A stretch of 25,962 bases of DNA, from contig BFEA01000175.1 of assembly GCA_003427395.1 (NCBI GenBank), positions 1,218,872-1,244,833 on the forward strand. Direction: 5' to 3'. Within the stretch, counting starts at the first letter, position 1; each line of letters starts with the position of its first letter. This document shows, one piece after another, positions 1-10,154 of this stretch. A program made the position numbers and the translations under genes. A model generated the notes under the pieces. It ran no database searches. It was not told the origin of the DNA and worked only from the letters and a program-made list of their open reading frames with translations. This stretch comes from Chara braunii (Eukaryota; Streptophyta; Charophyceae; Charales; Characeae).

Positions 1-92
<92 letters not shown>
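1..92. repeat. (TC)n followed by (TG)n microsatellite
   Basis: Fifty bases of TC dinucleotides run directly into about 42 bases of TG. The array is cut by the window edge, so its full length is unknown. The long open frames across it are only dinucleotide translations. Confidence 0.97.
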
Positions 93-94
<2 letters not shown>

Positions 95-1687
95 TCTACT
101 CCTACCGCTTCCAGTTTCCACTTCACCACTTGTTTCGTTTCCACTTCCCATCTCCTTCTTCCCCTCCTATTTTTCCCTCTCACACCGCCATGTTCTCCTG
201 GCGAACATGTCAGCAAGCGATGAAAAGGAGGACGACTCGCGGGAAGAACAGGAGAAGAAAAAGAAGAATAAGAAGAATAGTGAAAATAGTGATAAACAGA
301 GGCCATTGACTGTCCTTCGAAGAAGAAGAAGACGAAGAAGAAGAAGAAGAAGAAGAAGGAAAAGAATTATAAAAAAATACGAAATGTCGAAAATCATAGC
401 CCGCCTTTCATAAAAGGTCGACAGAAAACAGCTAGAAATTGAACTCGCAGGTAAGGGAGGGGGGTTACAGGCACTCACCATCAAACTTTGATGCGAGCGC
501 AGAGGTAGGAAGGAGATCGTGGGATGTCGACGTAACCCTTTCTCCTCCTCGACCTGGACGGCTCTGTTCCGCAATTACCTTGTCCTTCTCCCTCTCAGCG
601 TTGTCGAAGCCTCTGGAGGTGGTGAAACACTCTCCAAGTTGCAGACAACATACCCTCCCTCTGTGCCTCCTCCTCCCCTTTCTCCTGTCCTCCTCACACA
701 CTGAAAAATTCGGAGCCTGGACAGATGACAAGCCCGATGAAGAATGGCTGGCGTCAACAACGGATAGCGCACATGCAGACCGACCCGAACGCGGGGTCCA
801 CAACAACAGCTGGGAAAACACAACGGGAATGGCGGCTTCCAATTCGACCGGAGAGGACTGAAGGCCCACTGAACGGAATCAAGCCTCACCGCAGGGCCTT
901 GGAGATGTGAAACGGCTCCCCTGCTCCCACCACTTGGGCTTCTGTTTTGTTCTTCTTTGTTTTTGTTTTTGTTTTTTTTAAATCTCAACCACTCGTAGAC
1001 CTTATATTGCAAAATCCAGTTTAGCTTGTGGCGTCGGCCGAACTGAATACCGATGATGACCTCAATTGAAATCCAACAGTACCAGGAGCACTGAATACCT
1101 AGACTCTGGCAACTCGCCGAAACAAAAGTATCAACTTTATCTTTTTGAAACGTAGTGTAAACCAGACCGTCTAATTCGACGACCGGATGACACGCATAAA
1201 TCGAGAAATGATCCGACCCGTGTTCCCTGTTTTTTAGTTGGACGACGTGTGTTCTCCAATTCTTTTATTTTTCTTTCTCGAAAGACGTATCTTGTGAAGC
1301 TGTGCCACGACACAACGTCCCCTGCTCACACCAGGAGTTTTTTTACTTATGTCGGGAAAGAATTGCGGCCAGATGCATGCAGGTGTGGCCGATAGTACAG
1401 TCTGTTGCATTCTGTTCTGGAAAGTGCAAGCGTCAAAACAACTTCATTTCATTTCGAGTATCATATGAACGAGGCCGGGGACCTCACAATTCAACCCAGA
1501 GTTATCCCTGCAGCATCAGCCGAGTTCCAAAAGACTACATACCATTCCTGAAACTGTTTTATCTTTACTCAAGATGCAAGGAATGCCTACCGTACTATCT
1601 ACTACCGGGGTTAGGGTCTCGTTAGACACTCCTAAAAGTACCTGTTTTTAGGGTTGGGTCTTCGTTGCAGGCAATCCTAAATCCAAT
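93..1687. other. No recognisable gene
   Basis: This stretch holds pyrimidine-rich sequence, a GAA tract (319-360) and T-rich runs near 940-980. Open frames exist on both strands, but none has a recognisable domain or convincing splice context. One short frame from 207 begins with an acidic then lysine-rich peptide and runs into the GAA repeat; I treat it as low-complexity noise. Confidence 0.5.
319..360. repeat. (GAA)n trinucleotide repeat
   Basis: About 14 GAA/AGA units with one interruption (GAC near 331). Confidence 0.95.
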
Positions 1688-1759
1688 TTGGAGATCGAAA
1701 ATGTGAAAACGGCGTTAGGACGAGTCCTAAAGGATTTACGATTCCCCAGGCAAAATCTT

Positions 1760-1801
1760 CCTAAATTTTCCAGTAGCCCCCGACCTACTGAAAAATTTAG
1801 G
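1760..1801. repeat. 17-bp inverted repeat (hairpin)
   Basis: The arm CCTAAATTTTCCAGTAG (1760-1776) is followed, after an 8-base loop, by its reverse complement with one mismatch (1785-1801). It lies about 440 bases upstream of the decayed Myb/SANT gene. It could be a structural element of the same mobile element or a small fold-back remnant. No function can be assigned. Confidence 0.75.
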
Positions 1802-2240
1802 ATTCCCGCGTTTCACGGACTCGTTGCGTCGCGCACATGGCACCGTCGACACGGGGTTGCTGGCCCAGGAGCGGTCCGTCGGCTGGGTGGTCGGACATCG
1901 GAGGTTTTCTGCGGGTCGACCGGGCAACAGCCACCAACGGTAGCCGTTGGCCGATGGGGTGGAGCGCGGGGGGCCGAGCGTGGGCGGGTGGGCGTCCGTA
2001 GTGGACCGTTGGCTCGGCTGCGGGTAGCGGAGGAGGACGACGACGTGCACAGGACGACATACGGAGGCACTTCGGGCAGTGCGCGGGCGGCAACGGTCGA
2101 TTTTTGAATCGCAGGCAGGCACCTTTGTCGTATTCTCTGGTGGTTGTCGGCATATGAAGGTCCAGCGGCCCAATCCACCAGCATGCCAGAAGATACTTCT
2201 GCAGTAGTCGCGTGGAAGGGTGCCTCCTGAGGTGAAATTG

Positions 2241-4148
2241 ATGGCAGACATGCAGAGGAGATTGCCTCTGCTGGTGCTCGCTGTGGTCGTCTTCCTCCAT
2301 GTGTGTTTGTCGTGCCGGCCGTGGAAGCAACGTCGCAAGCGGAGGGCGTCAACGAAACGGCAGGCAGGGGAACGTCCGATGGCGGGCATGCAGGCACGCG
2401 CGGTTCTGGCTGCAGGTCAGGGCGGAAGACGACCTGCGACGGCGGAGCCTCCACGGCGGTACGACCCGTCCATGTACACCCATCTAGAGTCGTGGGAGAC
2501 GCCACTGCCCCCGTCGGACGAGGAGGCCGAGACGGAAGAACTTCCAACGTTGCCTCTCGCCAGCGGGTCGACGCAGCTGTTGTCGCAGACGGTGCGAGCA
2601 GGCGGGTCGGCTAGCAGCGAAGGCGGCGAGTTCACCTCACTCCTGCAGCAAGGCTTGGGAGACGACGACGATGGAGGACTTGATCTCAGGTTCGGATTGT
2701 GTTCTGGCTGCGCTAGGGAGGCGAGCCGTACNTTCATCATNGACNNNGATCCTTCGCCACGTGGCCTTCAACATGCTGGAAGTGAGCATACGGAGCAGTC
2801 CACACTTCGTGGCGGTGCGTCCGTTACTGGCGGTGTCGGGCCATCGCCAGCAGCCCGGCAACATGGATCGATTGCACCGATCGATTGACAAGTACCTGGC
2901 CCGCACGCACTGGAGTCGCAACCGGGTCCCTGCGCATCCGAGTCGGTGGTGCACGTCCTTCGATGCCCAACCACACAACGCCGACCCAACCCGACCTGAG
3001 GGACGAGGGCGCCTACAGACCACCCGTGCGTCCAGGACCCACTGTGGAGAACATCACACGAGGAGTGTCAAACATGCGGGCACACAGCGATGGCGGCCAC
3101 GACGATGGTGGTGGCAGTGACGATGCCGACGAAGGATTTAGAGAGGACGTGGAAGCAGGGGACGACGACGACAACATTCCTATTCGGCCTTTGGGGAAGA
3201 CGGGTGGGAGGGGGAAAGGACGCAGCAGAGGTGCTGTTCGTGGTCGACCCGTTGGCCGTGGCGGCAGAGGTGGCGTCAGCGACGACGGCGGAAAGTTTGC
3301 GACGTACTGATCTCCGGACGACCAAATGCTCCTGGTGAGATGCAAGCGGGAGCAAGAGATGCACCTCGTCGGGCTGGGTCACAATTACAGGCGGATGCGG
3401 ACCAAGGCGTGGAAGTGGGACGACATTGCGAAGCGCATGGCGAACGCAGGGAGGCCTAAAGACGCCGACGACTACATGAAGAAGTGGGACAATCTCTTCC
3501 AAAACTACAAGAAGATACTGAGGTTTCAGAATGCCAGCGGCTAGGCAGATTTATTCAGGCTATCGAATGAAGAAAGGAAGGAGCACAACTTCAAGTTCCG
3601 GATGGAGAGGGTGCTGTACAACGAGATCCACGCAGGCATGCTGGGGAACCATACAATTTTCCCTCCCAACGTCGCCGACACCGGCAGTCCGAACGGGGTG
3701 CAGCTGCCCAAGCGAGGAGCCTGGTGGGGAGTCTGTTGGTAGTGAGGCCGGTGGTGAAGGCTGCTCTGAAGAACGTTCTTCTGCGAGGGACTCCGACAAC
3801 AACGCAGGCAGTGGGGCTGGAGGCGGGAAGCAGAAGAATGTGCGTCAACAGGCATTGGAGTCGATCGTTGATGCCATGGACCGCCATGGGGAACTGATGT
3901 CGGCGACGATCGATTCGTCAAGCAAGCGGCCATGCAGCATATTCACGAGGCAATGCGACATACTCGAGCAGGAAGTTGCGAGAGGCAGTTAACGGAGACC
4001 CAAAATTTCAGCGTTTTTTGAATGCTATTTATAAGAAAAAATTGCAGTTCAAAAAACGCACTATGCTGCGTCCGATGAGACGCAAAGGATGATGTGCTAC
4101 ACGCTTACGGAGATCACTGCCGCCATCCGTGATCGGCCGCCGATGTAG
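2241..4148 (+). pseudogene. Decayed Myb/SANT-like (trihelix-type) DNA-binding protein gene
   Basis: The reading frame can be followed from an ATG at 2241 to a TAG at 4146-4148, but it is broken several times. The N-terminal part (2241-2885) has a short hydrophobic stretch (LPLLVLAVVVFLHV), a basic patch and an acidic Ser/Pro-rich region. A Gly/Arg/Asp-rich linker follows. The Myb/SANT-like domain (3305-3520) shows the spacing of the Myb_DNA-bind_4 group: WKWDDIAKRMANAGRPKDAD, then a KKWDNLFQNYKKI helix. Visible lesions are TGA at 2886-2888, a frame change near 2950, TGA at 3308-3310 (where the first core Trp is expected), TAG at 3542-3544, a +1 shift near 3720, and a 59-base insertion at 3991-4049. 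Ambiguous bases lie at 2732-2747. Such proteins accompany PIF/Harbinger-type transposons and also occur as plant transcription factors; membership of a mobile element is my inference. Similar proteins seem familiar to me from the Chara braunii gene set, unverified. Confidence 0.8.
3985..4059. repeat. 59-bp insertion with flanking 6-bp direct repeats and a 12-bp inverted repeat
   Basis: GCAGTT occurs at 3985-3990 and again at 4044-4049, bracketing 59 extra bases inside the Myb/SANT pseudogene. The insertion contains GCGTTTTTTGAA (4011-4022), the exact reverse complement of TTCAAAAAACGC at 4048-4059. The coding frame before and after the block is the same (TAA at 3990 before it; YAASDETQRMM after it). 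This looks like a small templated insertion or a tiny fold-back insertion. Confidence 0.7.
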
Positions 4149-4270
4149 GCCGTTCGATCGTGTGTTGATTGAAGTCCAGTCATTGCGTTCGTAGTTGGCT
4201 TAATTTTTTATTTTTATTTTTCGTTCACGGATTCTTCTATCGAGGAGCACAGTGGTAGACCGCATGGTGT

Positions 4271-4296
4271 ATGTGTGTGTGTGTGTGTGTGTGTGT
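4271..4296. repeat. (GT)n microsatellite
   Basis: Thirteen GT units following an ATGT interruption. Confidence 0.95.
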
Positions 4297-4937
4297 CTCG
4301 TCCACACAGTTGTGTGGGTAATGTTTTTCTTTTTTTTTTACTCATCGTTTTCGACGACCAGAGTGCATCGTCTACGTTTTGGTAGCTCGAGAACCACAGA
4401 GCCACGTCTGAAAGGGGGGGTGTGGTTTGGGGATTGTGGACGAGGGGGTCTGGAGTGGAAAGGGGTGGTTTGGTGGCTGCGAGGGGTAGGCGCGATGGGG
4501 TGGCCAGGGGTGAAGGTGGGTTCTCTTACTTTTGGTCCCTGGCTAGTGCATTAACGCATGTCGCCAGGGGCGTCGAAGGGTCTTTTCACGCCTTGGGGAG
4601 GATCATAATGACATGCCAGGATAGGCAGGGTGGTCGCACGTGGCACCATCGACGATGTCGTTTCCCGCCACAGAGAAGCGACGTCATGGTCGGTCCATCT
4701 GCTACGTTAACTTCAGTCGTGCGCATCCCAACCCGCATGGATGTCGCCCGCACTAGGGTGTCTCCAGTACAGAAGCCCGCCGCGCCTGCTGCACACCGAC
4801 CACAACGACGCGGGAGTAGTACAAGCCTGCTCGCCGCGGATAAATGTCGCCTGCTCCCCGCGGACATCTTTAGTGTCGCGGAGGACCACCCCCAATGCCA
4901 TTGTAGCCATCTCGTCACGTGGAGGACCTTCGCTGGA

Positions 4938-5095
4938 GTCGTCGTCCTTCTGTCGTACACGTGGACGTCGGTCGTCAATCATTTCGCCGCGGAGCACTCT
5001 CACCGTCGCTCTTTTATTCTTTTCGCCGTCAATCTTTTCGCCGCGGAGCACCTCGCCGGGGTCATCGTCCTTCTGTCGTACACGTGTACGTCATC
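4938..5095. repeat. Nested local duplications
   Basis: CCTTCTGTCGTACACGTG recurs with a period of 123 bases (from 4938 and from 5061, counting the preceding GTC). TTTCGCCGCGGAGCAC recurs with a period near 53 (about 4980 and 5034). Related CGCCGCGG stretches lie just upstream around 4835. Confidence 0.75.
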
Positions 5096-5270
5096 GTTTT
5101 CTTCCCGCGGAGGAGAGATCTTTTGCGTCGTAGGGGTATTCGTCCTCGTCACACTACAGTAGCACGGGAGACATTTTTCTCGCCAGATCGGTGGGACTTC
5201 AAACGGCGGTCGACGAAGCACTTCCCGCTCATCCGATCGGACCGCCAAGCTCGCCTGGTCCCGACGAAGC

Positions 5271-6823
5271 ATGTCTACGCGAGGGAAGGGCAGGGAAGAG
5301 GTCGGCGGCATGTCCCGAAGGCGAAGAGGGTGCGTTTGGATGATGCGCCAGCAAGTGTGCCTCCTCGTCGAGCGCAAGGTTGGGCAGCAGCAGCGGAAGG
5401 GGACTACGACGACGACTTCACGATGGAGGAAGAGTAGGCAGAGGCGACCACGTCTGCAGTACGGGAGAGTGCTCGGCAGCGCTCTTCTGATCAGAGCGCT
5501 TCCAAGAGGATGCTCACCCCTCCACCCGAGGCGCGGCAATTGTGTGTCCGTGAAACGCGGACAGAGAAGGTTGTCGTCGTCGATCTGGGCGGCGGTGATG
5601 ACGAGCCCTTGGATAAACGTCGCCAGAGCACTCTTACACAAGGCACCCTAGCGCCGGCGGCAACGGCAAGCGCTGCGCTAGACGAAAGGCGACTTACGGG
5701 TAGATTGTCAGCCACGTCGTCTCAGCCACGTCAGCGCAACCCGGGTGATGACGGAGGGTCCGTCCAACGCGGCGGGGGGGGGGAAGTCCTGGCAGACGCG
5801 CGCGCAGTTGGGGGCGAGCCGACAGGTGCTCCGGGTGTGGGTGCTTCAAGCACTGTGGCCCCCGTTGCAACGGCGAGAGAGGAGGCAACAGTTGTGGCGA
5901 TGGCAAGAGAGGAGGCGTGTGGCGAGAACAAAACTGATCGGAAGGGCAGTGAGTCTGGTTCAAGCCGGGTACGTAGGGGAGTGATGACGAAAGACCTCAT
6001 CGATCGTGTCGTGCTTTGGGTTGATGACAAAGCTTTCTGGACGACGGGGGAGGGGCGAAGACTATACAACATCGTCCACGAAACGAGAGAGTGTTTTGTC
6101 GCCATCGCCAGCGGCCTTCCAACACTTGTCGTCCATCAGAGCATCGTTCTGCCCAAATCCAACACGAGGGTAGCTAGGATCGCCGACCCATCACAGCTGC
6201 AGCGTGCGGCTGCAGTGGAGAACATTGCTCTGCGCATCTTGCACAGCTAACCGCCCACGGGGATATAATGTGGCTTTCCAGTAGTCGCTCGAGTTCGTAG
6301 CGACGGACATTGCGTGTGCAATGTGGTACAGCGAGGAGTGGTGCAACGTCATCAGTGCAGCGGTATGCGCGCACACGATAGATCTGTCCATGGACTTGCC
6401 ACTATCATTCGCCGGCACCAACATCGAGGACAGATCTGACGACGACATGGCAGCGTACCAGGAGTTCACCGTCATCTACATCGCGCATGCATTCCGCTCG
6501 GCGGTACAAATGGGTGCGCATATCGATGGCGATTTCATTTCGCGAACCTGCTGGCGAAGCCCACACTCGTCGCGTCCATGCATCGCTCCTTCGATCATCG
6601 ACGATTCGTCGTCCGCGCCGCAAAAGTCGTCACGGAGAGGCTTGGGAAGGCGAACGCTACGTTTGGAGAGTACCCCGACTACATCCTTGGATGGGCACCC
6701 TGCGGCATTGGTTTCAAGCACCACGCGAGCATAATGGGGTTGGAGGATGCGAAGAAGCTAGATTGGTTGGGTTCGGCCCCCCCCGATGATGATAACAACG
6801 ACGATGAAAAAGATGGCGTGTAG
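5271..6823 (+). pseudogene. Decayed second gene paired with the Myb/SANT-like gene; family not recognised
   Basis: The frame starts at ATG 5271 (MSTRGKGREEVGGMSRRRR), shifts by one base near 5325, and continues to TAG at 6821-6823. An N-terminal low-complexity part rich in Arg, Asp/Glu, Ala and Thr precedes a denser part containing LIDRVVLWVDDKAFWTTGEG (about 5993-6052), then MWYSEEWCN and AHTIDLSMDLPLSFAGTNI (6321-6424), and finally RAAKVVTERLGKANATFGEY. Lesions are a shift near 5325, TAG at 5435-5437, a deletion with frameshift at 6248-6252, TAG at 6279-6281, and a one-base loss near 6540. The frames resume sensibly after each, so this is a decayed gene rather than chance. I see no catalytic motif and do not assign a function. 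Orientation and spacing suggest it was the partner gene of the upstream Myb/SANT-like gene. Multi-exon structure cannot be excluded for the 6250 break. Confidence 0.7.
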
Positions 6824-6927
6824 GGGGTGCGGGGGGGGGGGCGGCGCTTGTGTGAACGAGGGCGCATGTACACGTGGTTGGTTGTGATGGGTTTCACTGT
6901 GGTTGGACCATTGTGCAGTGCGCACCT

Positions 6928-7120
6928 ATTTAGTGTGTCGGTCGGAGCGATTCCCCAGAATCGTCGTCGATTGTGCAGATGTTTCGTGTGGCGGTCGTGG
7001 CATAGCGACGGGTTGATTGATTTCAATCGTGTATTTTGCATTTAGTGTAGCTATTTAATGTATCGGTCGTTGGAGTCGACGACGGGTTCATTGATTTCAT
7101 TCCTGTATTGTGTTTTTATC
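6928..7120. repeat. Degenerate direct repeat after the second decayed gene
   Basis: A block beginning TATTTAGTGTGTCGGTCG (6928) recurs from 7050 as TATTTAATGTATCGGTCG. Both continue to a TTGATTTCA-like stretch and TGTATT; the second copy is internally shorter. It may be 3' untranslated or terminal sequence of the putative element. Confidence 0.6.
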
Positions 7121-8186
7121 ATCGCAGTTCGCTGCGCAAGAACTTCATAGCGCTTTTAGTGCACCTTTTTTTTCTACCATGTGTCCTCTGTTCTCGTCTC
7201 TTCGCGGAATGATTCAAAGATGATTGCCTCCTATGTCTAAGGCGTGACTCAGGGATCTGACATACGGGTTTTGTCTGTATGTTTCAATTAGTAGAACTAC
7301 AATGAACATGAGGTCATCGAAACATATTGATGGACCAACCCATACATTAGATGAAAAACTTTATTGGCATCGTTTTCTTGACAAATGTCCTTCACTTAGC
7401 GAGAGGCGAAACTTATATTTTTCGACCACATCAGGAGTAGGGCATAATGATTTGGGCAAATCAACACAGCAAGTCAAATTTTGTCAAGGTCGATCATGCG
7501 CCGCGATGATATTCTTCGCCATGCTGAACCGATTGAGTTTGAATATAGTGATTTTTTTAGTGGACTGTTTATTTCTGCGACAACATCATTTGTCGATGAT
7601 TTGGGTTATATGACAATCTTCCGGTACGTATATTTTTTCTATTTATGAGAATGTTTGTCACAATAACTCATTATATGTAAAAGAGACTATGATTATTTGT
7701 AGGTTTTACGCTTAGTTGAGACCGTCTTGGTCGACCGACGTGTGTTCTGGTACCTAAGAGATCAGGGCCTTAAGGGAAGGACGATGTCAAGGTTCAATAC
7801 GCGTTTTTAACAAAACATACCTATGCTACAACGAATCGAGCAAATGCCATTAGCTGATCTACCTCTACGATTGCATGTAAAAAATCTCGTACGTGGGTCG
7901 GTAGCTCGGTAGGGATACGTCCCTAAGGGTGGTGACAACCCCTCAGTGAACGTAAGTTGCCTTGCATAAACCTATCCTGTCGTAGGAGACCCCGAGAAGT
8001 ACGGCTTACGCACTCGGCTAGTGCGGTATGGTGACAACGCAACTCCGTCCGTCTTGCGGTTCAAGGGATTATTTATGCGTTGTTCCCAAGTTGTCTCTTG
8101 TTGTGTTTTCTTTTATTCCTGGGTGATGTGCCTGGGAGGGCTCTCACCTTTCGCAAAAAAAGCAGGAGCTGTTGCGCTCGACAACG
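7121..8186. other. No recognisable gene
   Basis: AT-rich and mixed sequence. An open frame from 7302 to 7613 has no recognisable domain. Short inverted motifs occur (for example AGGGATACGTCCCT near 7913), but I see nothing that supports an RNA gene. Confidence 0.45.
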
Positions 8187-8917
8187 AATTTTTACAATTT
8201 CCTTGGAAAATGAAAAAAATAAAAATAAAATTTAAGAGCACCTCTGGAGGTGGTCTCAAAAGGGGTACTCTGATAGCCTCGCAAACCGCTGACATTTGGC
8301 TCACTGTAAAAAAGGAACTGGGAGGACCCATTGTGATCAAAAATCTACCTCAAAATTTGAGAATTTACGTTAGAAGGTCCATGTGTGAGTAAGGTGGGAG
8401 AAAGTACACCCAAAATGTTTTTTGTCTTTTTGCATTTGGTGAGTGGTGTGGACAGTCATGTAATCATGGATTAGCAAACGCCACATAGTTGTCCACGAAA
8501 GAACCCTCTGCAAGCCTCGTGAGTTTTTCGTCCTTGAGTTCAAGGGCCAGCCTGTGGTGGCCCTTGAGGTTCAAGGGTTAGCAATTGTGTTAGAGAATGT
8601 GGAAAAGCTCAGGGCCGTTATCAGGGTTTGGTGGAATGAAGCAAAAGTTTCGAGTGTTTTCAAGTGGTGTCGAATAAGACCTTATGATGAGACTGACAGT
8701 CAAGGCATACTCACAAAAGGACCTGATAACCTAAGTTTCCAAATTTCGAGGCAGAATTCCAATCGCACTGGTTCTCTCGATTCCCTTTTGTACTTCTTAG
8801 TGAACCAAACGTGAGCGGTCTGCGAGGCCGCGGGAGTACCGTTTTTTAGACCACCTCAAGAGGTGGTCTCAATTTTTTTTTTGGACTTTTTCATTTTCCA
8901 AAGAAATTGTAAAAATT
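8187..8917. mobile_element. Fold-back (MITE-like) element with ~75-bp imperfect inverted ends
   Basis: The left arm (8187-8261) begins AATTTTTACAATTTCCTTGG and ends in GAGGTGGTCTC. The right arm (8842-8917) is its imperfect reverse complement, ending in AGAAATTGTAAAAATT. Each arm also contains a small hairpin; on the right it is AGACCACCTC and GAGGTGGTCT separated by AA (8848-8869). No transposase is encoded between the arms. I could not define a clear target-site duplication, so the ends are approximate. Confidence 0.65.
8608..8720 (+). repeat. Dispersed repeat fragment, copy 1
   Basis: This part of the fold-back element resembles 14166-14270 in the same orientation. Both show GGCCGTnAT, then a GTGGTGGAA-like stretch, TTTCGAGTG, a GAACGAGACC-like stretch, and GATGATGAGAC or TATGATGAGAC. 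It is a shared repeat family, not a gene. Confidence 0.6.
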
Positions 8918-8963
8918 GTGCATGAGGAAGACAACCCCCTTGTTATTTCAACATTGAAAAGAA

Positions 8964-9460
8964 AGGGAAAATTGCATCTGCACTACTAGCTACACCTAGT
9001 CCCAGGACTCTCAGCGCCAACTTGTGTTTATACCCAGAAAATGGCTGGTGGAAATTGTTTGCATGCCCATGATCGAGGTCGACCCAGGTTGGTACCGCAA
9101 AATTGCAGTTATAACTAACCACCGCAATGCACAAATTATGGACTTACCCAGGCAAAATTATGGCCATACCCGGGACCTGAGGAGGAGGGGCCGAATTGTT
9201 CTTATACCTTGCTACCTGGATGGCCGAAATTATACTCATACCCAGTAGTCGTTGGGCCACAACGGTCTACTTGGCGGGCGTAAGCATAATTTCATTCTCT
9301 GAATCCAGGACCTGCGGGATTGGGTACACCTACAATTTCACACAGGGGGAAAACTCGGTGATATGCAAAGTTGAACGCCCTCACAATATAGATGCAAGTT
9401 CATGCTGGGACTGGGTATAGTGGGTATTCCCATCCTTAAGTGGGATACAAATGCAATTGT
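8964..9460. mobile_element. Inverted-end element, unit A
   Basis: The left end (GGGAAAATTGCATCTGC, then CAACTTGTGTTTATACCCAG) and right end (TATAGATGCAAGTTC, then GGGATACAAATGCAATT) are partial inverse complements of each other. The left end lacks a segment that unit B keeps. The interior is rich in ATACCC and GGTTGGTAC motifs and encodes nothing recognisable. It lies head to tail with unit B at a 533-base period. Confidence 0.65.
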
Positions 9461-9486
9461 ACAAAAAAAAAGGTTTTCTATTTTTT

Positions 9487-9980
9487 GGGGAAAAATTGCA
9501 TATGTACCCCACATAAAGATGGGAATACCGGCTATACCCAGTCCCAGTGCCAACTTGCGTCTATACCCAGAAAACGGCTGGTGGAAATTGTTTGCATGCC
9601 CAAGACTGAGGTGGACCCAGGTTGGTACCTCAAAAGTGCAGTTATACCCAACTACTGGAATGCACAAATTATGGGCATACCCAGGCAAAATTATGCACAT
9701 ACCTGGGACCTGAGGAGGCGCGACCAAATTGTTCATATAACCTGCTACCGGATGGCTGAAATTATGCCAACAGTCGTTGGGCCACAACAGTCTACTTGGT
9801 GGGCATGAGCGTAATTTGGTGCTTCGAATCCATGGCCTGCGGGATTGGGTACATCTAGAATTTTGCACAGGGGAAAATGTGGGTACTATGCAAAGTTGAA
9901 CAGACTCTGGGTATAGATGCAAGTTGGCACTGGGACTGGATACAGCCTGTATTCCCATCTTTAAGTGGGGTACAAATCCT
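9487..9980. mobile_element. Inverted-end element, unit B
   Basis: The ends are clear inverted repeats of about 70 bases. The left end reads ATGTACCCCACATAAAGATG followed by GGAATACCGGC; the right end contains CCTGTATTCCCATCTTTAAG followed by TGGGGTACAAAT. The inner part of each arm contains CCAGTCCCAGTGCCAACTTG or its complement. Interior sequence aligns with unit A over its whole length. No protein is encoded. Confidence 0.75.
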
Positions 9981-10154
9981 TTTTTTTTTTGGGTGGGGTG
10001 TTGTGTGACTACATCCACTTGGATTGGCATTCAACTGAGTGGGTCGCGACTCTGTCCTTTCTGGATTGACTTACCGTGAGGGCACAGGTATGCAACCCAT
10101 AGTTTGTTTCGTTGATGTGGTTGGGGAAGGGTAAGGTAGTGATTATGCTGTGTG
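9981..10154. other. Short unassigned spacer
   Basis: No gene, repeat or structure recognised apart from a T/G-rich run at 9979-10000. Confidence 0.5.

Larger units (their letters stand above)
4149..5270. other. Spacer between the two decayed genes
   Basis: No gene is seen. It contains a GT microsatellite (4271-4296), a G-rich stretch (4410-4520), and a local duplication at 4938-5095. If the two decayed genes belong to one element, this is its intergenic region. Confidence 0.55.

Noticed and set aside
54-413. Open frame with MSASDEKEDDSREEQEKKKK followed by an Arg run
   Set aside because: The frame is sustained by TG and GAA microsatellites; the unique part is short and low-complexity, with no splice or domain support.
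1736-2547. Long minus-strand open frames of about 180-240 codons
   Set aside because: They lie opposite GC-rich coding-like plus-strand sequence of the Myb/SANT pseudogene region and have Pro/Arg/Ser composition typical of shadow frames.
3305-3310. Recoded stop (readthrough or selenocysteine) in the Myb/SANT gene
   Set aside because: Several other stops, frameshifts and an insertion in the same gene show ordinary decay.
7302-7613. 103-codon open frame
   Set aside because: No recognisable domain, no splice context, AT-rich surroundings.
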